Source of the DNA: Paenibacillus foliorum
Lineage (GTDB): Bacteria > Bacillota > Bacilli > Paenibacillales > NBRC-103111
Direction: 5' to 3'
NCBI RefSeq assembly: GCF_013141765.1
Contig: NZ_WHOD01000101.1
Location: 62,001 to 126,000 of the forward strand
DNA length: 64,000 bases
Shown here: piece after piece, positions 8,777 through 17,264 of the stretch
How positions within the stretch are numbered: the stretch's first letter is position 1
Layout: every line of letters begins with the position of its first letter
Program-made: the position numbers and the translations under genes
Notes under the pieces: model-generated
The model's input: only the letters and a program-made list of their open reading frames with translations
Told to the model about the DNA's origin: nothing
Databases searched by the model: none

Positions 8777-9769
8777 TCAATGATCTCTATGCTCCCCGTG
8801 ATGCCCTGAATCTTGCTCCGATAGTTCAGCAAGTAGTGCCTCTAGAGCATGCTTAGAAAATTCTTCATCCGTTAGGTACGCTATTTGCTCATTGTGATCC
8901 CCATTTTGACTCTCAAGATCGTATTTACTTTCATACTTAAAGCCGCTCACGCTCTCACGCATAAGCGCCTGTCCGTGCTCATACTCACGCAAACGTTCAG
9001 CCTCTGCAAGATCAATCCACGACCGAATCAGCTCTGACAGCTCCAGCCCCTTCTTCACGGGAAGCTGATGCTTCGCATTAGCGATAAACTGCAAGGTGCT
9101 CTGCGGCATATTGCGCTTCAAAATGTGGGCATATCTGTGGAATCTTTTGTCCTTTTGCCCATAGATCAGCTGTATCGGAGAGCCAATCTCATGAAGCCTC
9201 TTCGTACAATTAAAATTCAGGCTATAAGCGAAGTATTCTTGACTGTTGCGGATATTCCCTTGTATAGCTTGACTGTACAAACGTTTGAACGTCTGCATCT
9301 TATCCGCATTCCCCGCCGACATCGCGACTGCCAATAAACGCTTGCCTTTAAGCCGAGACACTTGAATCGCCGCCCATATTCGGGCCCGATTGTACCAATC
9401 ACTCATCTCCGGCATGGAGCTTATCAGAATCCCGCCGAGAAAACGATCCGGGTAGGTTAGCATCGCTTGCAAAGCGACTGAACCGCCGGTAGAGTATCCG
9501 CACAGGTAGGCCGCGGGTAAATGAAGTGCATCCAGCAGCTGCCTGATGTCCCCGACAATAAGCGGATAAGTTACCTTGCGTTCGGACGGCTCACTGGCTC
9601 CATGGCCCCGAATATCGAATGTAATGATCTGATACGAACTGGCCAGCTGCTGACGCAGGTAGGTAAAGCAGTTACTGGAAAGCATCGGAGGATGGATGCA
9701 CACAACCGGCGCCCCGTTCCCCTCTATTTGATAATAAATCTGTGTTCCGTTCAATTCGACTGTTGGCAT
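8777..9769 (-). CDS. alpha/beta-hydrolase fold protein
   Basis: 330 residues. The fold is recognised from the oxyanion-region HPPMLSS, the nucleophile elbow GYSTGG (serine near residue 93), the acid-bearing strand LIYGQKDKR and a late histidine in ANAKHQLP. The first 260 residues cover a standard hydrolase. The last 70 are an unusual charged tail (EYEHGQALMRES...SEQDSGHHGEHRDH) ending in a His/Asp/Glu-rich run. The substrate is unknown; esterase, lactonase and haloperoxidase-type activity are all compatible. It is monocistronic with a modest GGGGTG ribosome site. Confidence 0.85.
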   Translation of the reverse strand: MPTVELNGTQIYYQIEGNGAPVVCIHPPMLSSNCFTYLRQQLASSYQIITFDIRGHGASEPSERKVTYPLIVGDIRQLLDALHLPAAYLCGYSTGGSVALQAMLTYPDRFLGGILISSMPEMSDWYNRARIWAAIQVSRLKGKRLLAVAMSAGNADKMQTFKRLYSQAIQGNIRNSQEYFAYSLNFNCTKRLHEIGSPIQLIYGQKDKRFHRYAHILKRNMPQSTLQFIANAKHQLPVKKGLELSELIRSWIDLAEAERLREYEHGQALMRESVSGFKYESKYDLESQNGDHNEQIAYLTDEEFSKHALEALLAELSEQDSGHHGEHRDH

Positions 9770-9902
9770 GAAAGAGCACCCCGCATGTTATCATTCCTTA
9801 TAGTTCTAGATTCCCCAATGCTCTCTCTTCCATGCACTTTTTTTCCTAAGCCTTAACTGATTTGTTTGTTCAATCGCAACGCCCTGTGTGATATATTGAC
9901 AA

Positions 9903-10400
9903 TTAAGTGCTTGCCGCTGCGCTCTGCCTTTTTTGAATCGCATGAACTCCCATAACGACCAAAATAAGCTCTTCCATTGGCAGGGAGGAACGGTTCTTTA
10001 AAGCAAAGGCGCCTGAAGAGAACATCCCATCCGTCCTTGCAAATTCAGCCACAATGTCACCACGGACTGTTGTAACCGTATATTCTTTGGAAAAAGCAGG
10101 GGCCTCAATCCGAAACTCATCATGCCTTCCGACATACGCGTACTGCTTTTTGAAAAAGGCCATTTTGGCTTTAAGCGCGCCAATCTCGTCACCATCACGG
10201 TTTAGTACAAGCCACGTATTGGAGAAAAAGCGAAACTTCCCGCTGTAAGTCATACGTCCCCGCTCATCCAATACATGAATTCCCGATGAAAACATACTTT
10301 GCAAGTCAAGCTCGCCGATTTTGTTGTTGTCCTCATCACGAATATCCGTCAAGCCGGTCGAAAAGAATCGGTCCGAGAAATACACCGTTTGCGTTTCCAT
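9903..10400 (-). CDS. LURP-one/tubby-like family protein
   Basis: About 165 residues from the ATG at 10400, chosen because GGGGGA lies 6 nt upstream; an ATG 12 bases earlier is the alternative. The chain is a run of short beta strands with conserved turns (DEDNNKIGELD, LDERGRMTYSGKFRF, LNRDGDEIGALKAK, TTVRGDIVAEFARTDG), the pattern of LURP-one-related/YxjI proteins that fold like the Tubby C-terminal barrel. The function of bacterial members is unknown. It stands alone between the hydrolase and a divergent AraC regulator. Confidence 0.7.
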   Translation of the reverse strand: METQTVYFSDRFFSTGLTDIRDEDNNKIGELDLQSMFSSGIHVLDERGRMTYSGKFRFFSNTWLVLNRDGDEIGALKAKMAFFKKQYAYVGRHDEFRIEAPAFSKEYTVTTVRGDIVAEFARTDGMFSSGAFALKNRSSLPMEELILVVMGVHAIQKRQSAAAST

Positions 10401-10534
10401 AAAATCCCCCATTTCAATAGTGAGTAGGATGCTTGCTTTCTTAACGTTATAACGAGAATAATAGGGAAATAGTTACAGTAAAAACGAGGAGAGGCTCAGG
10501 CCTAAGAATGATTAATGGAAAGGAGGAGCCTAAG

Positions 10535-11422
10535 ATGGACGAGCACCCAACCGAAGAATTCCCGCTTCTGAACGCGTGCTTTGAACGTAGCTCCAATGCG
10601 GGTAAGGCTCGCTGTGAACCAGCATGGCATTGGTGTCCCCATCAGCCTCTGCAGGATTACGATCTATGGTATGCCGTTGCAGGCAAGGGAACTATGACGA
10701 TAAATGAAGTTTCGTATCCGATCCGAAAAGGCAGCTGTTTTCTTATTCGTCCAGGCGATGTAACAGAGGCAATTCAGGATCCGAATGACCGATTAACCGT
10801 TATTTTCATCCATTTTAGTCTAACCGATATGACCTCAAGGGAGCCCTTTAATGCCTGCCTGCTTCCTAAGCGCCATACGCTGGTAAACGATACTTTGTTT
10901 ATTGAAATGCTGTTAAACCGATTGCTCCAAATCGTGTACAACGAAGGCTCCTGGTCAGATATCGAGTATAACCTGATGCTTAAGCAAATCATGCTGTATC
11001 TGTACCGTCGGCAGCAGGAGGATCAGACCTCATCGGCTAGTAAACAAAAACAAGTAATCGCGCGGGTGATCGGTTATATTCGGGAGGACGTTGGAAGGAG
11101 AATTTCACATCAGGAAATTGCGGACCATGTTCAGCTTTCTGCGGAATACTTAAGTATTTTGTTCAAAAAGTATACCGGTACCTCCATTAAGCAATACATC
11201 ACCGATGTTCGTTTGGAAAGAGCCGTGCACCTGCTTATGGAAACGCCCATGAACGTATCGCAGGTCGCAGAGTCTTTGGGCTATGCCAACGTTTATTTAT
11301 TCAGCAAGCAATTCAAGGAACGATACGGCGCTCCGCCATCCAAATACAAGTGGACAACGGAACCGTCCCGCGCTCATGGGAGTGTCTCCCAAAGCGATGA
11401 TGACAATGACAACGAAAACTAG
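10535..11422 (+). CDS. AraC-family transcriptional regulator
   Basis: 295 residues from the ATG at 10535, which has AGGAGGA upstream; an ATG 27 bases earlier lacks one. The N-terminal half is a cupin-like ligand-sensing domain (WYAVAGKGTMTINEVSYPIR, KGSCFLIRPGDVTEA). The C-terminal 100 residues hold two helix-turn-helix motifs (ISHQEIADHVQLSAEYLSIL; MNVSQVAESLGYANVYLFSK) ending with RYGAPPSKYK. It is directly upstream of a PhyH-family dioxygenase in the same orientation, so that gene is its likely target. The ligand is not predictable. Confidence 0.9.
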   Translation: MDEHPTEEFPLLNACFERSSNAGKARCEPAWHWCPHQPLQDYDLWYAVAGKGTMTINEVSYPIRKGSCFLIRPGDVTEAIQDPNDRLTVIFIHFSLTDMTSREPFNACLLPKRHTLVNDTLFIEMLLNRLLQIVYNEGSWSDIEYNLMLKQIMLYLYRRQQEDQTSSASKQKQVIARVIGYIREDVGRRISHQEIADHVQLSAEYLSILFKKYTGTSIKQYITDVRLERAVHLLMETPMNVSQVAESLGYANVYLFSKQFKERYGAPPSKYKWTTEPSRAHGSVSQSDDDNDNEN

Positions 11423-11470
11423 CCCTTATCGGTTTAAGTATAAAAAAACGTATTCTATCTTCATTTCTCT

Positions 11471-11518
11471 GCCTCCTTCTACTTGGTAAGATGAATTCAA
11501 GTAGAAAATGAAGGAGGC
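11471..11518 (+). promoter_or_regulatory. hairpin that includes the phyH ribosome-binding site
   Basis: GCCTCCTTC (11471-11479) pairs perfectly with GAAGGAGGC (11510-11518), and TACTTG (11480-11485) pairs with CAAGTA (11498-11503). There is a 12-nt loop and a 6-nt one-sided bulge. The AAGGAGG at 11511-11517 is the only ribosome site for the downstream dioxygenase and is fully buried in the stem. There is no T-run, so translational control is more likely than termination. Confidence 0.65.
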
Positions 11519-11529
11519 TAAGATAAGAA

Positions 11530-12405
11530 ATGAACGAAGCCAACGAGCCACGCACCTTATATTCTTATGAAAATCAAGAAGAGCAGCAATTAGCTCAGGA
11601 CATTGCCGAGAAGCTGTACCGCTACGATTCAATCGAATCGGATCGCATCCGAACTATACAGGACTTTACCGAACAGCATGTGAGACAGTTTTGGGAACGG
11701 GGTTATTTAGTCATTGATGAAGTATTGGATGAGAAGGAGATTAAAGATTCGATAGAAGCCTTAATGGACATCCTCTATGACCGTTCATTAGGTTCCAAGG
11801 TACAGTACGTGAAGCCCAAATCCCAGCTTCATTCCGATGAAGAAAGAGAGCTTGCAGCCCGCAAGGTGTATGATTATGTAGATTTTGAGCCGCGCTTAAG
11901 GCATGTTGCTTATCAAGAGGGGATCATGGGTGTCATGGCACAACTCTTCGGTGAAGAAGCCAAGGTTGCGCAGGATCAAGCCATCCTGAAGCCGCCGACA
12001 GGAGGCGCCGAGAAACCATGGCATCAGGACATGGCTTATGGTCCACTAGCATTCGACAAATCCGTAATTGGCATATGGATTGCACTCGATCCGGCTGAGC
12101 TGGACAACGGCTGCATGCACGTCATTCCATACTCTCATCGAGATGGAGCAGTTCCTCATTATGCCGTCCGTGATTGGCAGCTATGCGATCTGAGCGTACA
12201 GGTTGAGCGCGATGTTGCCGTTCCGTTGAAGCCGGGCGGCGCGCTCCTATTCTCCGGCCTCCTACATCACGGGACACCGCCGAACTTTTCGGTAAAAAGA
12301 CGTCGTGCGCTGCAGGTCCATTATGCGGCAGAATCGGCCAAGAAGCTGACTCCACACGAGTATAAGAAGATGTTTACCAATGAAATGACAGGGGCCGAAT
12401 GCTGA
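11530..12405 (+). CDS. phytanoyl-CoA dioxygenase (PhyH) family protein
   Basis: 291 residues; a non-haem Fe(II)/2-oxoglutarate-dependent oxygenase. The facial triad is visible as H and D in KPWHQDMAYGP and a distal H in LLHHGTPPNFS. Arginines follow (KRRRALQVHY) that could bind 2-oxoglutarate. DNGCMHVIPYSHRDG is typical of PhyH proteins that hydroxylate small molecules. The start ATG is 12 nt after AAGGAGG, a long spacing, and that site is held in an inverted repeat. It lies 107 bases after an AraC regulator and probably under its control. The substrate is unknown. Confidence 0.9.
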   Translation: MNEANEPRTLYSYENQEEQQLAQDIAEKLYRYDSIESDRIRTIQDFTEQHVRQFWERGYLVIDEVLDEKEIKDSIEALMDILYDRSLGSKVQYVKPKSQLHSDEERELAARKVYDYVDFEPRLRHVAYQEGIMGVMAQLFGEEAKVAQDQAILKPPTGGAEKPWHQDMAYGPLAFDKSVIGIWIALDPAELDNGCMHVIPYSHRDGAVPHYAVRDWQLCDLSVQVERDVAVPLKPGGALLFSGLLHHGTPPNFSVKRRRALQVHYAAESAKKLTPHEYKKMFTNEMTGAEC

Positions 12406-12473
12406 TCATTCCAGCTCCTTGTGAGCCCCCGCTCTCAGAAGCCCGCCCTGCTGCATGGCTCATAAATTAGAAC

Positions 12474-12511
12474 AAAAAGACTCAGCATCAATGGGCTGAG
12501 TCTTCTTGTTT
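12474..12511. terminator. bidirectional terminator
   Basis: AAGACTCAGC (12477-12486) pairs with GCTGAGTCTT (12495-12504) around an 8-nt loop. T-rich tracts follow on both strands (CTTGTTTG on plus, TTTTTGTT on minus), serving the convergent phyH and YhdH-type genes. Confidence 0.85.
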
Positions 12512-12624
12512 GTATATAGCCTGACCTGACAGCAGATCGATAAACATGTGCCTCCTACAAAATCCCCCTAATCCTTCGAAATGCAAACAAGTTTCTTGGG
12601 GATGGCATCACACCTGCATTACAA

Positions 12625-13635
12625 TCACAGCTCTACAACAATCCGGCCCCTGACACGGCCTGCCAGTAGTTCCTCCGCTGCCTGAGGCACCTCCTGCAAG
12701 CGGATCGTACGGCTGCTGATCCGCTCCAACTGCCCTGCAGACTTCAAGTCAGCGGCCATCTGTTCCCACAAGGCGCTGCGGCGCTCTATAGGGTATTGGA
12801 CAGAGTCGATACCCAACAGATTGACACCGCGCAGGATGAACGGGTGCACCGTTGTCGGAACGGCGCCGCCGCCGGTGAGGCCACTGACAGCTACGGAACC
12901 GCCGTAGCGGATGGAAGCCAGCAGGAACGCCAGCCCGCTGCCCCCGACAGGGTCAACGGCGCCGGCCCACTGCTGCTTCTCCAGCGGCTTCACCGCGGCC
13001 TCGCCCCCCCCCGCTGCTGCGCCCAGGCGCCCAATAATATTGCGGGCACCCAAGGCCCGCAAATACTCATGCTCCTCCGCTTTGCCGGAGCTCGCAACAA
13101 CCTCGTAGCCCCTCGCGGCCAGTAGCGCGATGGCTACACTGCCAACGCCGCCGGTGGCTCCTGTCACCAGCACAGGGCCTTGCGCAGGATGGAGCCCATT
13201 ATGCTCCATCCGCTCGATAGAGATCGCTGCCGTTAACCCGGCTGTGCCTATCGCCATCGCTTCGCGCGGCTCCAGATCCGCTGGCAGCGGCACAACCCAG
13301 TCGGCGGGTACACGCGCCATGGCGCTGAATCCGCCGAAATGCGAGACGCCCAGCCCGAAGCCGGTCACTATGACCTTCTGCCCAGGCTGAAACCGCGCGT
13401 CTGCTGAGGCGCATACTTCACCGGCGAGATCGATGCCGGGGATGTGCGGATACGCTCGGACTATACCGCCATTCAAGCGGCAAGCCAGTGCGTCTTTATA
13501 GTTTAGGCCTGAGTAATGGACGCGAATAAGAACCTCGCCCGCAGGCAGATCCTCCACCTGCAGCTCTTGCAGAGTAATAGCAAGCCGATCATTTTCCTTA
13601 TTTACCATTAATGCTCCGAATGATCCCAATTCCAT
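12625..13635 (-). CDS. YhdH/YhfP-family quinone oxidoreductase (acrylyl-CoA reductase type)
   Basis: 336 residues of the zinc-free medium-chain dehydrogenase/reductase family. The N-terminal GroES-like domain starts SFGALMVNKEND and contains HYSGLNYKDALAC. The nucleotide-binding fold has GPVLVTGATGGVGSVAIALL, the NADPH-binding loop of this group. Length and motifs match the YhdH/YhfP/AcuI group, which reduces activated double bonds such as acryloyl-CoA. GGGAGG precedes the ATG. The gene is markedly more GC-rich than its neighbours (third positions nearly all G or C), which suggests separate ancestry. Confidence 0.9.
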   Translation of the reverse strand: MELGSFGALMVNKENDRLAITLQELQVEDLPAGEVLIRVHYSGLNYKDALACRLNGGIVRAYPHIPGIDLAGEVCASADARFQPGQKVIVTGFGLGVSHFGGFSAMARVPADWVVPLPADLEPREAMAIGTAGLTAAISIERMEHNGLHPAQGPVLVTGATGGVGSVAIALLAARGYEVVASSGKAEEHEYLRALGARNIIGRLGAAAGGGEAAVKPLEKQQWAGAVDPVGGSGLAFLLASIRYGGSVAVSGLTGGGAVPTTVHPFILRGVNLLGIDSVQYPIERRSALWEQMAADLKSAGQLERISSRTIRLQEVPQAAEELLAGRVRGRIVVEL

Positions 13636-13643
13636 ATGATATA

Positions 13644-13726
13644 CCTCCCTAAGAGTTTCGCTTTAGCGAAACGTACTTCGTTAAGCATCGGCTGAGTTTC
13701 GCCTTAACTAAACTGACTTCGTAACC
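13644..13726 (-). repeat. 5'-UTR repeat, copy A
   Basis: About 80 bases immediately upstream of the YhdH-type start. It contains the perfect palindrome GTTTCGCTTTAGCGAAAC (13655-13672) and ends, read on the minus strand, in the gene's ribosome site CTTAGGGAGG. It is clearly related to 14712-14790. More decayed pieces of the same words (AAAGCGAAACCGACTTAG, TTAGTAAGCATCCG) continue to about 13830. The rest of the gap 13727-13959 shows nothing else. Confidence 0.65.
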
Positions 13727-13959
13727 ACCATTATCCTTCTTTCACTAAAGCGAAACCGACTTAGAACTTATTTCGTATGCATGAATCGCGTTTCACTACC
13801 GCCTACTTAGTAAGCATCCGTTACAATCTGCTCTACTAACAATAAATCACTTTAACTATGAAGCACCTTAACCATCATCACTCTAAATGATTATTCCTAC
13901 GAACCGACTATCCTAATTACTATTCCTTCATAGACTTGACCGCTCACCGCCAGCCCCAT

Positions 13960-14703
13960 TCATTCTTCATCCTCGGCAAAAAGCTCCCGAAATATCGCTC
14001 CGCGATTTTCCAGAAAACGGCGTGTCAATTGATAATGTGATGTCTCTTCGTAAGCAATCTTTTGTATAGGCCCCTCGTCAAATGAATAAATCTGCGCACC
14101 CGGATATCCCAGTAATATGGGGGAATGCGTCGCAACGATAAATTGAGAATCCGGACTCAAACGGTGAAAAACGGATAATAAACTTAATTGACGAGCTGGC
14201 GATAACGCTGCTTCCGGCTCATCCAATAGATAAATGGATCTTCTCCCGAATCGATTGCGAAACAATGAAAGAAATGATTCTCCATGCGACTGCTCATGCA
14301 GCGATTTCCCGCCATACGGGGCGTAAAAGTCATCTCGATATTGCGGCTGCTCCCGCACACTCTGGTCCAAATAATTAGCAAAGTTAAAAAACGATTCCGC
14401 ACGAAGAAAAAAGCCGCTCGCTACTTTACGATTCCATGATAACCGGATGTACGGCCCGAAATCAGCCTTAGACCCTTCCAGCTCATAAGTCTGATTGACG
14501 CTGCCTCCAGCTGTATGGAAACCGCATTGCCAAGCTATAGCCTCCAGCATGGTTGACTTACCCGAGCCGTTCTCCCCCACAAAAAAAGTGACTGGCCCTT
14601 GGAAAGGAAGCCCTTTACTCTGAGCCAGAGCAGGCACTGAAAATGGATACCGCTTGTCTGCAGGAAACTTTTCACGAAGAATAGTTACTTCACGTAAAAA
14701 CAT
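13960..14703 (-). CDS. AAA-family ATPase (COG3910-like)
   Basis: About 247 residues from the ATG at 14703, favoured because GGAGG is 9 nt upstream; another ATG two codons earlier is too close to it. A Walker A motif (FFVGENGSGKSTMLEAIA) and an ABC-type Walker B (SIYLLDEPEAALSPARQ) with a later H-switch (FIVATHSPILLGYP) define a small SMC/Rad50-like ABC ATPase of the predicted-ATPase group COG3910. Its cellular role is not established. It has no transmembrane partner and no nuclease neighbour that would mark it as a defence gene. Confidence 0.88.
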   Translation of the reverse strand: MFLREVTILREKFPADKRYPFSVPALAQSKGLPFQGPVTFFVGENGSGKSTMLEAIAWQCGFHTAGGSVNQTYELEGSKADFGPYIRLSWNRKVASGFFLRAESFFNFANYLDQSVREQPQYRDDFYAPYGGKSLHEQSHGESFLSLFRNRFGRRSIYLLDEPEAALSPARQLSLLSVFHRLSPDSQFIVATHSPILLGYPGAQIYSFDEGPIQKIAYEETSHYQLTRRFLENRGAIFRELFAEDEE

Positions 14704-14711
14704 GTCCATTT

Positions 14712-14790
14712 CCCTCCTAAGAGTCTGCTGTGCAAAACTTATTTCGCAAGCATCTGCTGAGTTTTCTGGTAAGAAGCCTTCTTCGTAACC
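14712..14790 (-). repeat. 5'-UTR repeat, copy B
   Basis: Same element as 13644-13726: it begins CCTCCTAAGAGT on the plus strand, runs through AAGCATCTGCTGAGTTTT and ends CTTCGTAACC. Read on the minus strand it ends in CTTAGGAGGG, the ribosome site of the AAA ATPase. Identity to copy A is roughly two thirds by eye. Confidence 0.6.
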
Positions 14791-14861
14791 TCACTCACAT
14801 CATATCTAAAATCACTTACCCAGTCGAGCCACGCAACTGCTCTCAACCTAGTAACTCTGCA

Positions 14862-14904
14862 TAAGAAAAAGGATGATCGCCCGCATCGGAACGCATCACC
14901 CTTT
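14862..14904 (-). terminator. terminator of the YhcH-type gene
   Basis: AAAGG-A-TGAT (14868-14876) pairs with ATCA-C-CCTTT (14895-14904). The imperfect position becomes a G-U wobble in minus-strand RNA, and TTTTTCTTAT follows on that strand. Confidence 0.7.
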
Positions 14905-14962
14905 GAAAACAGTCCATTATCGAAAGTAAACTTCCCACATGGAATTATCCCTCTTTAGACCT

Positions 14963-15442
14963 CTATTCAGCAAACAACAATGATTTATGAATTTTAATGA
15001 CGACTTTGCGGATAGGTTGATCTTGTGAGACACTGCAGCAAGGACGATGAATATCGCCCGGGTAGAACACCGTGAAGGATCCTGGGCTAAGCTGAATCGC
15101 ATTTTCCTCAGCTACTTTACTGTAGAATGCAATATCCCGCGCTTCAAAACTATCCTCGCTGATCACCGCATCCTCAGTTAATGGTGCAACTCGAATGACC
15201 TCTTCTCCCGCAAGCAAAAATTGGATATCTGTATAAGTCTGGTGCGATTCCGGCCGCTGCTTCTCCCAAGACAGGGTTGTCGGCTCTTGCAGCAGAGCAA
15301 ACATAAGATCTCCTTCAATATCGTGCCTGCCGAGTTTCAATGAACTGAAATCAGTACTTTGAATAAACTCCAGCCCTCTATTAACCGCATTTGGATAAAC
15401 CTGCTTTTCCCGTTCCCAATTCTTAATATCGCTAATAATCAT
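14963..15442 (-). CDS. YhcH/YjgK/YiaL family protein (DUF386)
   Basis: 159 residues, the usual length of this cupin-like family, related to the beta subunit of evolved beta-galactosidase (EbgC). Typical blocks are LGRHDIEGDLMFALLQEPTT, ESHQTYTDIQFLLAGEE, and FTVFYPGDIHRPCCSV with a metal-binding histidine. Family members are linked to sialic-acid and other sugar catabolism and may act as anomerases or binding proteins. No sugar pathway gene is adjacent, so its role here is open. Confidence 0.9.
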   Translation of the reverse strand: MIISDIKNWEREKQVYPNAVNRGLEFIQSTDFSSLKLGRHDIEGDLMFALLQEPTTLSWEKQRPESHQTYTDIQFLLAGEEVIRVAPLTEDAVISEDSFEARDIAFYSKVAEENAIQLSPGSFTVFYPGDIHRPCCSVSQDQPIRKVVIKIHKSLLFAE

Positions 15443-15673
15443 TTGTAGTCCGCCTCCTGCAAAGTATAGTCCGTATTCGCTTTCATTCCCAGTATAAACC
15501 TGTTGGCCTGCTATGAAAAGACTATCATTAGTGATATGGTATACAAATTGGAATGGTTAGTTTTACAGTTAGACATTTCGGCCAGAGACACATATAGTAG
15601 AAAGACTAGTAATGGTATACCCTGTTCATCTTTATCTACGTGCCTAATTGCATGACTATAGGAGGTTTAAATA

Positions 15674-17185
15674 ATGCAAACAAAACTGGCAGCTCGCTTG
15701 CTGCCCCTAGCCATTGCTATCTTCTTATCACCTTTATCCACTTTCCTCCCATCGCAGCATCAGGTTTATGCGGCCGATGTAACTGGTTTTAATGACACAG
15801 CCCGCCACTGGGGAGCCACAGCAATCTCGTGGGGCGTTCAAAATAATATCGTCAACGGCTACGATGACGGTAGCTTTCGACCGGACCAGTCGGTATCCGA
15901 GCCGGAGTTTCTGGCAATGCTGCTGCGGGCTTACCCCGAGGTTAACCTTGCCGCTGCTGCTTCTGGCTCTGCCTGGTACAAGCCGTATTACGATGTAGCA
16001 GATAGCCGCAAATGGCCTGTGCTGCATAATACGGACGTGGCCAAGTTTAACCGCGGACTTGTTGCTCAGATCATTACGGCTTCCCAAAAGGGAACGCAAA
16101 GCATGAGCGATTCCATCCAATACCTGCTCGACCAAGGCTTGTCCGAGGGGAAGACAGCAGCAACGGTTGCTGGATATCAAGCTGCCGACCGCTTATCCCG
16201 AGCGGAGGCAGTGCAGTTTATCCGCAATGTGAAGCAGAAGCAATTCCAGCTCATTCCGAACGACGGAGCCTTGGTACCAGCTAGTCCTACTCCGCCTCAA
16301 GCGCAGGGCGGATCAGCGCCGACATCAGCCGCGGCTAACACTGTCACGGTCAAAGGCATCCATATCGGAGATGCCGCCGAAGATGTTATCACTAAGCTGG
16401 GAGAGCCATCGCGCAAGGATTTAAGCGAATATGGCTTCCAGTGGTTCATTTACAATCAGGATTACAGCAGCTACGCACAGATTGGGATCAGCGAGGGTAG
16501 AGTTGTCGGTCTATATTCCACCTCCGCCAATTGGCAGTACAACGGCCTGGCTGATGGGAGCGCCAAGAGTGCAGTGCTGAAGCTGTACGGTCAACCGTTA
16601 GCCTCCATTACTAAAGGTAACACCCGCTTTAATATGAACTATGGCAGCGGCGAATACGGTACTTATGAGACAACGGATGCTTATGTCACCTTCTTTTACG
16701 ATCTGCACCGCAATGACGTTGTTACAAGCATCCAAGCCATAGCGAAGCCAACAGAGCAAACGCTGACTGCCTTTTACCCTGAGCCAAGCGTTACTCTCGT
16801 TACCGCCTATGAGCGGCAAATCTTCGACTTGGCCAACGCTGCCCGCGTCAAGCTAGGCAAACCTGCCTTCACCTGGGACGATAAAATAGCAGGGACAGCG
16901 CGCAAGCACAGTGCAGACATGGCCGCTAACAACTATTTCGCCCATGAAAGCAAGAGCGGAGCAAGCCCGTTCGACCGGATGAAGACGGATGGGATTGTTA
17001 TGCGAGCTGCGGCGGAAAACATCGCCGCCGGCCAAACCAGCGCCATCTTTGCCCACGAAGGCTGGATGAACTCAGAGGGCCATCGCAAAAACCTGCTCAG
17101 CGATATTCAACGTCTCGGCGTTGGTGTAGCCTTCGGCGGCAAGATGACGATCTATTACACACAAAACTTTTATACACCTCAGTAA
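15674..17185 (+). CDS. SLH-domain and CAP-domain cell-surface protein
   Basis: 503 residues. It has a signal peptide to about residue 34, then an S-layer homology domain (FNDTARHWGATAISWGVQNN, GYDDGSFRPDQSVSEPEFLA) with a further degenerate SLH region up to about residue 190. A Ser/Pro/Ala linker follows, then a CAP-associated N-terminal domain (residues about 225-360, GIHIGDAAEDVITKLGEPSR). The C-terminal CAP/SCP domain (about 380-500) includes ARKHSADMAANNYFAHES, AAENIAAG and GWMNSEGHRKNLLS. The SLH part should bind pyruvylated wall polymer. YkwD-type CAP domains are secreted and of uncertain function. Ribosome site ATAGGAGG; own terminator downstream. Confidence 0.93.
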   Translation: MQTKLAARLLPLAIAIFLSPLSTFLPSQHQVYAADVTGFNDTARHWGATAISWGVQNNIVNGYDDGSFRPDQSVSEPEFLAMLLRAYPEVNLAAAASGSAWYKPYYDVADSRKWPVLHNTDVAKFNRGLVAQIITASQKGTQSMSDSIQYLLDQGLSEGKTAATVAGYQAADRLSRAEAVQFIRNVKQKQFQLIPNDGALVPASPTPPQAQGGSAPTSAAANTVTVKGIHIGDAAEDVITKLGEPSRKDLSEYGFQWFIYNQDYSSYAQIGISEGRVVGLYSTSANWQYNGLADGSAKSAVLKLYGQPLASITKGNTRFNMNYGSGEYGTYETTDAYVTFFYDLHRNDVVTSIQAIAKPTEQTLTAFYPEPSVTLVTAYERQIFDLANAARVKLGKPAFTWDDKIAGTARKHSADMAANNYFAHESKSGASPFDRMKTDGIVMRAAAENIAAGQTSAIFAHEGWMNSEGHRKNLLSDIQRLGVGVAFGGKMTIYYTQNFYTPQ

Positions 17186-17200
17186 GTAGTAAGCTTAAGA

Positions 17201-17250
17201 AAGCCATGCTTGCATTCCCTACAGCAGGGATACAAACATGGCTTCTTTTT
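17201..17250. terminator. terminator shared by convergent transcripts
   Basis: AAGCCATG (17201-17208) pairs with CATGGCTT (17237-17244), with a longer imperfect inner stem around AGGGA/TCCCT. CTTTTT follows on the plus strand and a weaker CTTTCTTAAG on the minus strand. It separates the SLH-CAP gene from the small-peptide cluster. Confidence 0.85.
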
Positions 17251-17264
17251 AGTGGTACGGCAGC

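Noticed and set aside
12796..13414. Several long antisense frames inside the YhdH-type gene
   Set aside because: These are by-products of its high GC3; no starts with SD and low-complexity Ala/Pro-rich translation.
13960..14703. Defence-system ATPase (OLD/Gabija-like)
   Set aside because: The protein is a short COG3910-like ATPase without a TOPRIM domain, and no nuclease, helicase or methylase gene is adjacent.
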